Assembly: GCA_049317525.1 (NCBI GenBank)
Contig: JBMOIC010000008.1
Coordinates: 1-64,000 of the forward strand
DNA from: UBA961 sp049317525
GTDB lineage: Bacteria > Bacteroidota > Ignavibacteria > Kapaibacteriales > UBA961
Direction: 5' to 3'
DNA length: 64,000 bases
Below are positions 18,183 through 26,792 of the stretch, piece after piece (positions within the stretch are counted from its first letter, which is position 1; every line of letters starts with the position of its first letter). The notes under the pieces were generated by a model, which was given only the letters and a program-made list of their open reading frames with translations, did not search any database and was not told where the DNA came from. A program made the translations under genes and the position numbers.

Positions 18183-18959
18183 TTATATATGTAAAATTGG
18201 ATGAACAATTTCTATTTTATCGTGCTTATTGTATGATACTTTAGCTAGGAATAATCCTGATGGAGGGCATGTAAGTAAAGCCGGGACATTAGATGGTTTT
18301 TTTAGAAGGATAGGAATTTCATCTGCTTTCATTTTTCCTCTACCAACTTCCGCAATTACGCCAACCATGCGTCTGACCATACTCCACAAAAAATGTGATC
18401 CTGTAATTGAAATTAAAATGAGATCTCCATGTTCTCTAACTGAAATTGACATTATATCAACTTTTGTTGATTTTTCATCAGGATCATCAGCGGTGAAAGA
18501 TCTAAAATCATGCATGCCTTCAAAATGTGAAGCTGCTTTTTGCATTGCGGAAATATCAAGATTATCTTTTATCCACCATACTAGTTTTTTTCCAAAGGCG
18601 GTTCTTCTTCTTGAGATTTGATAGAGATATGTTCTTGATACTGCATGATGTCTGGCATGGAATCTATCATCAGCTTTTTCTACTTGAAGAATTGAAATAT
18701 CACTTGGTAATTCATCATTTAATTTTTGTCTAATAATATGCGGAGCCAACATGGTTTTTACATCAAGATGTATTACTTGCTCTAGTGCATGAACACCTGC
18801 ATCGGTTCTTCCAGAACCATATAGCTCAAAGGAATCAGTAGCGAATACTGTTTTTGAAGCACCAATTAATTCCCCTTGAATTGTTCTTGCATTTTTTTGA
18901 ACTTGCCAGCCTGAAAATCTGGTTCCTTCATATTCTACAGTAATTTTATATCTAGACAT
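18183..18959 (-). CDS. truA: tRNA pseudouridine(38-40) synthase TruA
   Basis: 258-residue pseudouridine synthase acting on positions 38-40 of the tRNA anticodon arm. The catalytic aspartate is Asp53 in YGSGRTDAGVHALEQ. Also present are the N-terminal YEGTRFSGWQVQ, the NDELPSDISI and HARHHAVSRTYLYQI blocks, and the C-terminal FLWSMVRRMVGVI. The frame is open to 19001, but the ATG at 18959 matches the family start (MSRYKITVEYEG) and is chosen. It is a single gene on the minus strand between the secreted propeller and the CX4CH lipoprotein. Confidence 0.96.
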   Translation of the reverse strand: MSRYKITVEYEGTRFSGWQVQKNARTIQGELIGASKTVFATDSFELYGSGRTDAGVHALEQVIHLDVKTMLAPHIIRQKLNDELPSDISILQVEKADDRFHARHHAVSRTYLYQISRRRTAFGKKLVWWIKDNLDISAMQKAASHFEGMHDFRSFTADDPDEKSTKVDIMSISVREHGDLILISITGSHFLWSMVRRMVGVIAEVGRGKMKADEIPILLKKPSNVPALLTCPPSGLFLAKVSYNKHDKIEIVHPILHI

Positions 18960-19046
18960 ATCAATTATTATTTTTCTAAAAAAATCATCTATAATGATCA
19001 AAGATACGGTATAAATTTCAGCTAATTAGTTTTGCTAATAAATGAA

Positions 19047-20423
19047 TTACTCTATGATTGCTTCTCTTGTTAACATTGCATTGTGATGAGGAGCAATCAA
19101 TATTTCAGAGAATGTGCCTTTTTGTGTGAATACCCGAATGATAATTATTGATTCATGTATTGAAGATAGAGGAATAGTTGCTTGTGATTGTGCAGATATA
19201 GTTGGAACATATATTTGTTTTCCTGAGAGAGAAAATATACCTATAGATTGTATTTCATGCTGTGCAGATTCAATATGAACGAATGATTCAGTTACACTAA
19301 ATTTAATTGATTGATCAAAAAGTTTTTCATTATGTATTGCAGTGCTTGTAGGTTTCCATACATAAAAGCCAGCTTCTGTGGCAGCATATACCAAAGTTTC
19401 ACCATTTCTATTTATTGCAGATTTAATCATCCATACATTTTTTCTTGGTGGAATTCCTTGCATATTAGAAAACCATGGAATTTGACTTGAATAATATGTT
19501 GGTGAGAATACATTGATTTGAGATTGAATAATAAATCCAGGGCCAGGAATATTTTCCGAAGCATCAGAGTATCCACCAATAAATAATTCTTCATTGCCAT
19601 TTTGATATGGTGCAGTACATAAAGACCAAAAGCTAGTATCTTTACTGCCGAATTCATTCCATGTTTCACCGCCATCTGTGGTTTTATAGATACCCCCATT
19701 TGGTTTATTTTTAGGAAGAAAATAGGCTATAATAGCAAATCCAATTGAAGGATTTTTTTTACTAAACACAATCTTAGGTATTTCTGAATCACCTTTTTCT
19801 CTAATACTTGCTACTGTTCTCCATGAAGAACCCGCATCGGTAGACTTTTTTATTATGCCTAATTTACAGCCGGCAAAAAGTACATTTGAACTATCTGGTT
19901 TTAATGTTAATGTACATAATCCAGATACATTTAAGGTAGTTATGGTATCCCATGAAATGCCACCATTCATGCTCCTAAAAATTCTATTAGATGTATTATC
20001 TCCAGCATAAATCATCAAAGGATTATCGGGATTTTCTATGATTGTTTCACCAGGAGATATAAATAATGGTTTTTCAGGTTCGAAAACATTCTCCCAAGTT
20101 ATCCCTTGATCTGTACTTCTTCTGATACTATTAAAAACGCCACCAGCCAATACAATATTTGTATCAACCGAAGAAATAAGGATATTTGTTAACTGAGAAG
20201 AACCACTTCTAAATTCAATACTATCTATTGTCCAACTTAAACCACCATTTTGAGTTTTATATAGTGTTCTTCCTAATCCCCCAACTATTATTGTTTCAGG
20301 ATTTTTAGGATTGATGCCAATTCCATATACAGGAGAATCTAAAAGTCTTTTCCAAGATCCAGAAACTTGTGCATCTAGGATAGTGAAAGAAGCAAAAAGG
20401 AGAACACAAATAAAGTATATCAT
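19047..20423 (-). CDS. Secreted BNR/Ycf48-like beta-propeller with T9SS-type C-terminal tail
   Basis: 458-residue exported protein with a signal peptide (residues 1-18, MIYFICVLLFASFTILDA). At least five BNR/Asp-box-like repeats of the sialidase/Ycf48 propeller type follow: TQNGGLSWTID, STDQGITWENV, SMNGGISWDTI, STDAGSSWRTV and TTDGGETWNEF. The last 80 residues (IQSIGIFSLSGKQIYVP, ... IIIIRVFTQKGTF) look like a type IX secretion sorting domain. The protein is therefore probably carried across the outer membrane and attached to or released from the surface. No sialidase catalytic residues are evident, so it is likely a binding or structural protein. It ends a short run with the PIG-L gene 11 bases upstream. 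Confidence 0.75.
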   Translation of the reverse strand: MIYFICVLLFASFTILDAQVSGSWKRLLDSPVYGIGINPKNPETIIVGGLGRTLYKTQNGGLSWTIDSIEFRSGSSQLTNILISSVDTNIVLAGGVFNSIRRSTDQGITWENVFEPEKPLFISPGETIIENPDNPLMIYAGDNTSNRIFRSMNGGISWDTITTLNVSGLCTLTLKPDSSNVLFAGCKLGIIKKSTDAGSSWRTVASIREKGDSEIPKIVFSKKNPSIGFAIIAYFLPKNKPNGGIYKTTDGGETWNEFGSKDTSFWSLCTAPYQNGNEELFIGGYSDASENIPGPGFIIQSQINVFSPTYYSSQIPWFSNMQGIPPRKNVWMIKSAINRNGETLVYAATEAGFYVWKPTSTAIHNEKLFDQSIKFSVTESFVHIESAQHEIQSIGIFSLSGKQIYVPTISAQSQATIPLSSIHESIIIIRVFTQKGTFSEILIAPHHNAMLTREAIIE

Positions 20424-20434
20424 ATAAGTAGTTA

Positions 20435-21325
20435 TTACTTTTGTTTAAAAGGGGTTAATGCTATTCTATCAAAAAATTGTTTGATATGTAGTTCTGAATC
20501 TTGAGAATTGATTGAATAATTCCAAAAATATTCAATATCGCCCTTACCTGCTGCTAATTGCATTGCTCCCTGTGATTTATGTTCAGCAATAACAAGATTA
20601 GCAATAATTGAATAATTAAGTTTATTATTATATCCAAAACTTTGATTTCTATTGAATTGAGCACTTGGAAATTCATTTTTAACTGCAGTTATTGGGTAAG
20701 TCTGTAATCCAAAAAATGGCTCTGGTTTAATAGCAGTTGAATCTGCAAGTGAACATCCTATAATAACAGGTTTACTTTTTGATTGGAACTCTTGTAAAGC
20801 AGATAAAGCCAATATTGTAGCTGCTTTATGATGTCCATGTGTTGAATTTGTTGGAAGCAAAGTAAAGATGAAATCATAGTGTTTAGTAGATAATACTTGT
20901 TGAATTCGCCTTTTAATTAAGGTAGTATCCCAAACATAATGTAATACAGAATCAGCATCTAAAGTGTAGTATGTGTCTTTTTGATCTAGAAAATAATAAT
21001 CTCTTAAACCTAGAATAGCACCTCCGGACATCAATTCTTTTTTTCTTATAGAAGGTAGATATTCTCTTCCAATAGCTTCTTTTGTTAATTCAATATGATA
21101 GATATCTTGGGCAATACTAGAATACTTGTATCCTGCCTCGCCATTGGTAATAACGATAATATCAGCTTTACCATTAAGATCATGAGTTATTTTATAGATA
21201 GTAGCCGCAAATCCAGTTTCATCATCAGGATGAGCAGTAATTATTAAAACTGAAGGATTTTGAGAATACATTTTTGCATACATTGTAAGCAAAATAAATA
21301 TGGCAATATGTATTGTAGTTTTCAT
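20435..21325 (-). CDS. Exported PIG-L (LmbE) family deacetylase
   Basis: 296-residue N-acetylglucosamine deacetylase-like protein with a signal peptide (about 1-21). The zinc motif AHPDDE is at 31-36, and the second histidine region is NSTHGHHKAATILAL. Family members remove acetyl groups from GlcNAc conjugates using zinc; the substrate here is unknown. Export is unusual for mycothiol- or bacillithiol-pathway members, so a cell-wall or surface glycan is a more natural target (inference). It overlaps no neighbour and is followed by the secreted propeller gene 11 bases away. Confidence 0.85.
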   Translation of the reverse strand: MKTTIHIAIFILLTMYAKMYSQNPSVLIITAHPDDETGFAATIYKITHDLNGKADIIVITNGEAGYKYSSIAQDIYHIELTKEAIGREYLPSIRKKELMSGGAILGLRDYYFLDQKDTYYTLDADSVLHYVWDTTLIKRRIQQVLSTKHYDFIFTLLPTNSTHGHHKAATILALSALQEFQSKSKPVIIGCSLADSTAIKPEPFFGLQTYPITAVKNEFPSAQFNRNQSFGYNNKLNYSIIANLVIAEHKSQGAMQLAAGKGDIEYFWNYSINSQDSELHIKQFFDRIALTPFKQK

Positions 21326-21376
21326 TATGTATTATCATTAAATAATTGAATTAGATGCAAATTGCAAAAAAGACAT

Positions 21377-21408
21377 AAAAAAAGCCTGAGTTCTTTTAGA
21401 ATCAGGCT
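21377..21408 (-). terminator. Intrinsic terminator after the sigma factor gene
   Basis: AGCCTGA (21383-21389) pairs with TCAGGCT (21402-21408), followed on the minus strand by seven T residues (21377-21383). It lies 20 bases after the stop of the ECF sigma gene. Confidence 0.88.
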
Positions 21409-21428
21409 ATTCTTATTATGTTCTTTTA

Positions 21429-22151
21429 TTAATTACCATCTAATGAGTCATAAAGCTCTTGTAAATGCTTTCGTAAATGAAGAACTGCATATCTTTTTCT
21501 TGCAAGAAGAGTATTGATATTAACACCAGTTTCTTCGCTCATTTCACGAAAAGAAACACCTTCAAATTCATTTTTAACGAAAACTTCTCTTTGTTCACTT
21601 GGAAGTTCAGCTAAACCTTCTAATACTGCTTCCCAAATAGTTTTTCTTAATAAATCGCTGTCTGGAGTATGAGAAATATCACTGATAAAATTCTCGAAAG
21701 AATCCATTCCATCTTCAATTTGGCCGGCAGTATACATATCAGAAAAAGTTTCTGATCTTTTCTTGCGATAAGAATCAATAATACGATTTCTTACCGCAGT
21801 GAAAACCCAAGATGCTATATTTTCTATAGGTTTTTGTACATGAGCCGAGGCTGCAAGTACATTAGTAAAAACATCTTGTAGAATATCTTCAGCTTCTTCT
21901 TGGCTACGGACACGTTGACGAATAAATCCAAGAAACTTTTTGCGATCTGTTTTAAACAGATTTTCGATTTGCAGTGCTAAATCCATGTTTTCCTTTCCTT
22001 TAAAGACTATGGTAGAAACTGTTTGAATTTCTTGAGGTTGTCCAAAACGATCATCATCATAATAAACATTCGCTGGTTTTGTAGTTTCAAAACCAGTCAC
22101 GGCTCCTTTAAGCACATCTTCGACATGAGTTTTTTCTGTAAGAGCAATCAT
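21429..22151 (-). CDS. ECF-type sigma-70 family RNA polymerase sigma factor
   Basis: 240-residue sigma factor. Region 2 is clear (FLGFIRQRVRSQEEAEDILQ, DVFTNVLAAS, ASWVFTAVRNRIIDSYRKKR) and region 4 forms a helix-turn-helix (LAELPSEQREVFVKNEFEG, SFREMSEETGVNINTLLARK). Regions 1 and 3 of housekeeping sigma factors are missing, as in ECF types. It has an N-terminal extension of about 65 residues before region 2 (ending in KGKENMDLALQ), longer than usual for ECF factors and perhaps regulatory. No anti-sigma factor gene is adjacent. It is transcribed alone, with a 215-base upstream gap and its own terminator. Confidence 0.92.
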   Translation of the reverse strand: MIALTEKTHVEDVLKGAVTGFETTKPANVYYDDDRFGQPQEIQTVSTIVFKGKENMDLALQIENLFKTDRKKFLGFIRQRVRSQEEAEDILQDVFTNVLAASAHVQKPIENIASWVFTAVRNRIIDSYRKKRSETFSDMYTAGQIEDGMDSFENFISDISHTPDSDLLRKTIWEAVLEGLAELPSEQREVFVKNEFEGVSFREMSEETGVNINTLLARKRYAVLHLRKHLQELYDSLDGN

Positions 22152-22366
22152 AGTGTTGAACTAAAAAAATGTAAAAAAAATGATATGAACTATTTGGTGG
22201 CTATATGCCAACCACATAAAAGCAGTAACAAATTTGTACCATTCAATCCTGTAAAAGTGAAGAAATTATGTATGCCATGTATTCAGAGTGTGACAATTTG
22301 ACTTTGGTTTAACAATTGATATAACTTTTTGTCATATTAGGCCTGTCATATTTACAGGCTTTGTCA

Positions 22367-24034
22367 TTAATCTCTTGTGATAGGTACCAAAGGAATTTTT
22401 ATGCCAAAGTTTTTAGCATTAGAGATCGCTCTTGAATATCCTGCATCTGTATGCCTTAGAATTCCCATGAGTGGATCGTATGTTAATACTCTGTTAAGTC
22501 TTTTTTCTGCATCTTTGGTTCCATCAGCAACAATAACCATTCCGGAGTGTAATGATAAGCCCATGCCAACTCCTCCACCTTGATGAAGAGAAACCCAAGT
22601 TGCACCTCCAAGAGTATTTAGAGCAAAATTAAGGTACACCCAATCTGCAATTGCATCAGAGCCATCAAGCATAGATTCGGTTTCTCGAAAAGGAGAAGCA
22701 ACCGAGCCACAATCTAGATGATCTCTTCCAATAACTATCGGTGCAGATACTTTACCTGACGCAACCAAATCATTAAATAGTTTTCCTGCTTTTGCTCTTT
22801 CTCCATAGCTAAGCCAGCATATTCGGGCTGGTAGGCCTTGATAACCAATTCTACTTTGAGCATTTTTAATCCATCTATGAAGGCCATCATTGTGAGGGAA
22901 TAAACCCATAATGGCATCATCGGTTACAGCAATATCTTCAGGATCTCCAGAAAGGGCCACCCATCTGAATGGACCATTACCATCACAGAATAATTGTCTT
23001 ACATAAGCTGGAACAAAACCTGGAAAATCGAAAGCATTTTGAACACCCGCATTATCTTTTGCGATGCCCCTGATATTATTTCCATAATCAAAAACAATAG
23101 ATCCAGCTTTTTGGAATGCAATCATTGCTTTTACATGCTCGCCGATAGAGTGATAGCTTTTTTTAAGATATTCTTCAGGATTTTCAACTCTAAGAATATC
23201 TGCTTCTTCTTTTGATAGGCCTGCTGGATAATAACCATGCAAAGGATCATGGGCAGCAGTTTGATCTGTAACAATATCCGGTATGATACCTCTATTCAGC
23301 ATTTCAGGTAAAATTTCGGCAGCATTTCCAATTAATCCTATTGACATAGCTGTGCGATTTTTCTTACAGTTTTCTACAAGTGTAAGGGCTTCTGTTAAAG
23401 AAGAAAGTTTGACATCGCAATATCCGTCTTTTATACGTTTATCGATTCTAGATTCATCGATCTCTATACATAGTGCAACTGCTCCATTAAAAGTAGCAGC
23501 TAGTGGTTGAGCACCACCCATACCACCTAATCCAGCGGTAAGTATAAAAGTTCCAAACAAATCTCCGCCAAAATGTTGTCGGGCACATTCAGCAAATGTT
23601 TCATATGTTCCTTGAACAATGCCTTGGGTTCCAATATATATCCAACTTCCAGCTGTCATTTGACCATACATCATCAGGCCTAATTCATCTAATCGACGGA
23701 ATTCATCCCAATTAGCCCATTTGCCTACTAGATTAGAATTAGCAATAATTACCCTTGGCGCTTGTTCATGTGTTGGTACAATACCAACAGGCTTGCCAGA
23801 CTGTACAAGCAAAGTTTCATCGGGATTCATGTGTTGTAAAGATTCCAAAATTGCATCTAAAGAATCCCAATTTCTGGCAGCTTTGCCAAGGCCACCATAA
23901 ACGATAAGCTTTTCAGGATGTTCTGCAACTGCTGGGTCTAAATTATTTTGAATCATTCTATATGCGGCTTCAATCTGCCAGTTTTTGCAGGTTAATTGCG
24001 AGCCATGAGGAGATTGAATTATTCTTGAAGACAT
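22367..24034 (-). CDS. hutU: Urocanate hydratase
   Basis: 555-residue NAD-dependent urocanase, the usual length, converting urocanate to imidazolone propionate in histidine degradation. Diagnostic blocks are YGGLGKAARNWDS near the start, the NAD-binding TAGLGGMGGAQPLAAT, the GLPARICWLSYGERAKAG segment with its active-site cysteine, IVIGRDHLDCGSVASPFRET, and SLHQGGGVGMGLSLHSGM. The chosen start is ATG at 24034; a TTG four codons upstream is less likely. No hutH, hutI or hutG is adjacent, so the pathway is split. A 6-bp hairpin (22341-22359) follows but lacks a T-run. Confidence 0.97.
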   Translation of the reverse strand: MSSRIIQSPHGSQLTCKNWQIEAAYRMIQNNLDPAVAEHPEKLIVYGGLGKAARNWDSLDAILESLQHMNPDETLLVQSGKPVGIVPTHEQAPRVIIANSNLVGKWANWDEFRRLDELGLMMYGQMTAGSWIYIGTQGIVQGTYETFAECARQHFGGDLFGTFILTAGLGGMGGAQPLAATFNGAVALCIEIDESRIDKRIKDGYCDVKLSSLTEALTLVENCKKNRTAMSIGLIGNAAEILPEMLNRGIIPDIVTDQTAAHDPLHGYYPAGLSKEEADILRVENPEEYLKKSYHSIGEHVKAMIAFQKAGSIVFDYGNNIRGIAKDNAGVQNAFDFPGFVPAYVRQLFCDGNGPFRWVALSGDPEDIAVTDDAIMGLFPHNDGLHRWIKNAQSRIGYQGLPARICWLSYGERAKAGKLFNDLVASGKVSAPIVIGRDHLDCGSVASPFRETESMLDGSDAIADWVYLNFALNTLGGATWVSLHQGGGVGMGLSLHSGMVIVADGTKDAEKRLNRVLTYDPLMGILRHTDAGYSRAISNAKNFGIKIPLVPITRD

Positions 24035-24106
24035 TTTTATATCCAAGTTTTACAATGTATATGCGAAAAATATAATGATCAAAACTCAATACTATCAGAA
24101 AAAGTT

Positions 24107-25879
24107 CTATTTAAGTGCCGAAGGAAATGATAAGAAAGGTGGTTTAGGGAAATCACCTTCTAAAGGTCGTAGTTCAATATCTTCGAATAATATATCAGGA
24201 ACCAACAGAGAAGCTGAAACAAATTGAGATCCACCCGTCATAAATGCTGATACAACAGCTGGTGCAAGATAATTATAAGGATGATGTTTTTTTCCTATCA
24301 TCAAAATATCTTTAAAAGTAGCAGGTGACATGCCAGCAATTTCAGAGCCTCTGATTCTTTCTTCTTTGCCATCGGGATATATTCGATATGCTTCTAATAC
24401 TGTTAATTTAGAATCTCCTTGAGCATAAGGAAATTCCCCAGATGTTTGTTCATAGAGCACAGTATACAATAGATTTATATTCAATACTTTTTTTACGATT
24501 ATTCCATAGGGTAAATCACGGTCTTTACAAAGCTTTAGCATTCGTTTTTTTAAAGCTTCTGATTCACCTTCTTTCTTTTTATCAACACTCATTAGGTGTA
24601 AGACACTAAAAATTGGCGCACCACCTCGTGAATGGCCATTAGATGTTTTTACTCTTTTTGTAGGTGTTCTGCCACTTAACAATGTTTTTAAATATCCTTT
24701 TTCAATGATTGAAACTGTTTGCGCTGGTATTCCTTCATCATCAATACGATATGATCCTATTAAAGATGAAGATCCATTAGAAGACATTAATGGATTATCT
24801 TGGACAGATAAAAACTCTGGTAGAACTCTACCACCAATTTTATTCTGAAAAGCAGAATTTCTTTCATTATCTTGAACACCTCTCTCTGTTAAAGGAGGCC
24901 TTTGCGCAATAAGATTAGGGGCAAATATCTGGGCAAATACTTCTGCAGCAGCTTGTCCTTCAAAGAGTATAGGGCCTGAATATGGCTCTGATAATGATTG
25001 TGCTTCATATGCCGAAACAAGAGATTTTGCTGTTTGCTCTGTAGCCCTAAATAATGAATCATTATTTGGTAATTCCTTTACTGAATTAGCATAACAATGG
25101 TATGCTGACGCTATAGGCATACCATCTTTACATTGCGTAGATGCAACAACTTCTATTCCAATCATCTGCTTAGTTTTTACATATTCTCTACCTTCGCTAT
25201 TCACATATAAGATTGTTTCTGGCAAAAACTCAGCACTAACAGAACTCAATGAAATCTGTGGATAATTGATAAAAATTGATGATAATTTTTTAACTAGATC
25301 TTGATAATCAGAAAAATTAATTGTTGAAAATGAAGCAGTATCTGCAACAATTGCAGGAGGCATTAATGCAAAATCAGGTGTTGAATCTGTTCTTAATCTA
25401 TTTTTTAATGAAGCTTCTTTTTTGGAGTATAGTTCTGCACATTGTTTATAACATGCATCGGTTGCTAACCATAATTCTCTGCGAAGAGAACTATAATCAG
25501 GCTCTAAAGGAATTCGCCTATTTTTAAAGGATTCTTCATCATCTCCACTTCCAAAAAAACCTAAAGCAGCATCAAAATAATTTGTATTATCAAATTTCTC
25601 ATTACCTACCCTCATTCCCACAGTAATTGATGCTCCATCTATATCTTTAGTTGATACCAATCCACCTAAAGTAGCTTTTGCAGATTCTGTATGACGCAAT
25701 GTGATTGCATATTCAAGATAATATGGCTTTTGAAGATTATTAACATGCAGCTTTTGCACAGATCTTTGTATTTCATCTCTCATCGCCCTGATCAGTTCTT
25801 GATGAGATATTGCAGAGAACATAGTTGCTAAAGGACAAATTATCAATAGCAATGAAATATAGATAGAATGTAGTGACAT
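24107..25879 (-). CDS. Exported TldD/PmbA family protein without the zinc motif
   Basis: 590-residue modulator-of-gyrase (TldD/TldE) family protein with an N-terminal signal peptide (about 1-20). The family fold shows in TESAKATLGGLVSTKD, SGPILFEGQAAAEVFAQI, GSYRIDDEGIPAQTV, IEKGYLKTLLSGRTPTKR and the TGGSQFVSASLLVPDILFED end. The catalytic HEXXXH of TldD is not present: the equivalent position reads FEGQAAAE, as in the non-catalytic PmbA/TldE subunit. No TldD partner is adjacent. An exported, possibly inactive family member is plausible; members known to me are mostly cytoplasmic and process peptides such as microcins. Confidence 0.82.
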   Translation of the reverse strand: MSLHSIYISLLLIICPLATMFSAISHQELIRAMRDEIQRSVQKLHVNNLQKPYYLEYAITLRHTESAKATLGGLVSTKDIDGASITVGMRVGNEKFDNTNYFDAALGFFGSGDDEESFKNRRIPLEPDYSSLRRELWLATDACYKQCAELYSKKEASLKNRLRTDSTPDFALMPPAIVADTASFSTINFSDYQDLVKKLSSIFINYPQISLSSVSAEFLPETILYVNSEGREYVKTKQMIGIEVVASTQCKDGMPIASAYHCYANSVKELPNNDSLFRATEQTAKSLVSAYEAQSLSEPYSGPILFEGQAAAEVFAQIFAPNLIAQRPPLTERGVQDNERNSAFQNKIGGRVLPEFLSVQDNPLMSSNGSSSLIGSYRIDDEGIPAQTVSIIEKGYLKTLLSGRTPTKRVKTSNGHSRGGAPIFSVLHLMSVDKKKEGESEALKKRMLKLCKDRDLPYGIIVKKVLNINLLYTVLYEQTSGEFPYAQGDSKLTVLEAYRIYPDGKEERIRGSEIAGMSPATFKDILMIGKKHHPYNYLAPAVVSAFMTGGSQFVSASLLVPDILFEDIELRPLEGDFPKPPFLSFPSALK

Positions 25880-25959
25880 GTAATAATCTTAGAAAACAGA
25901 AAAAACAATGATTATATGTATTTATACCTTTACAAAGATACAAACCTGATAGGGTACAA

Positions 25960-26664
25960 TTATCTTGAAGCAGAATTTGAATGTAAATATTTTCTTAATT
26001 GGACAATTCTCCTTACCGGATTAACACCTTTTGTATACAATACAGATTCGTTTTTTATCATGCCAATCCCTTTAGAAAGCCATACATTGTTTTCGAATAT
26101 ACCACCATTTGGTCCTGGAGTTTTAGAGAAATAATGATAGCAAGTAAAAGTACCTGCTGGCACTGATATCAATGCTGCAGTATCTTTTACAATTACATTT
26201 ACGCCATTTGCACTGTATTTCTCATTGTTATAAGCAGGATATTTATATGTAAGACTAAATACAGGCATAGAAGTAGTGTCTTGTGGGTCTTGGGCCCAAC
26301 TATAAATTCCTTTTTCACGAGGAGTATACCAAGTGCCACCTTTTTGTACAGATAATGTTCTGATTAATGAGCAAGGACTACTATCTAATTGAGTACTACC
26401 ATGTACATATAAAGTATCTGCCTGAGGAAATGGAAATTCTTGATTAGGCTCTAGAAATCTACCAGTTGAAATATCCTGATATGAAATATCAAAAAACCAC
26501 ATATTCCCCTCCGAAAGTGGAATTAGCAAGGAATCATAAGGATTAATTGTATGAATAGCTGATTGTTTTTCAAGAGGGCCAATCGTATTGATAGCTGCTT
26601 TTTTTGAGATATCAGAGCAAGACATCAGAATAAAAATTATGCTTAGAATAGAAGATACTTTCAT
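25960..26664 (-). CDS. Lipoprotein of unknown function
   Basis: 234-residue putative lipoprotein. The start is set at the ATG of MKVSSILSIIFILMSCSD, with a lipobox at Cys16; the frame is open to 26712, but that extension lacks export logic. The mature part has a PLSEGNMWFFDISYQ start and a long middle of beta-strands with IVKDTAALISVPAGTFTCYHY, which recalls secreted proteins read as quantitative reporters of structure in this phylum. It ends with VWLSKGIGMIKNESVLYTKG and a basic RRIVQLRKY tail. No family was recognised with confidence. It is transcribed divergently from the CGS-family gene at 26793. Confidence 0.65.
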   Translation of the reverse strand: MKVSSILSIIFILMSCSDISKKAAINTIGPLEKQSAIHTINPYDSLLIPLSEGNMWFFDISYQDISTGRFLEPNQEFPFPQADTLYVHGSTQLDSSPCSLIRTLSVQKGGTWYTPREKGIYSWAQDPQDTTSMPVFSLTYKYPAYNNEKYSANGVNVIVKDTAALISVPAGTFTCYHYFSKTPGPNGGIFENNVWLSKGIGMIKNESVLYTKGVNPVRRIVQLRKYLHSNSASR

Positions 26665-26792
26665 AGAAGATTCGATACATACGTGAAAAATATGAGTAGA
26701 TTGAAAAATCACCTGAATTTTTTATGAATAAAGAGAAAAAAAAGCAGGTGTTCTCCTTATTTTTGTTACTAAAATAATCTCTTATAGATCAA

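Noticed and set aside
22192..22212. Imperfect palindrome upstream of the ECF sigma gene, around TTGGTGGCTATATGCCAACCA, considered as a regulatory site
   Set aside because: A one-base bulge breaks the symmetry and no repeat of the site was found; it may be a chance hairpin.
22341..22359. 6-bp hairpin (GCCTGT/ACAGGC) downstream of hutU, considered as a terminator
   Set aside because: No T-run follows on the minus strand, and the stem is short; not listed as a feature.
26710..26750. CACCTG/CAGGTG inverted repeat in the divergent region upstream of the second CGS-family gene, considered as an operator
   Set aside because: The 6-bp arms are 29 bases apart and could arise by chance; no matching site was seen elsewhere.
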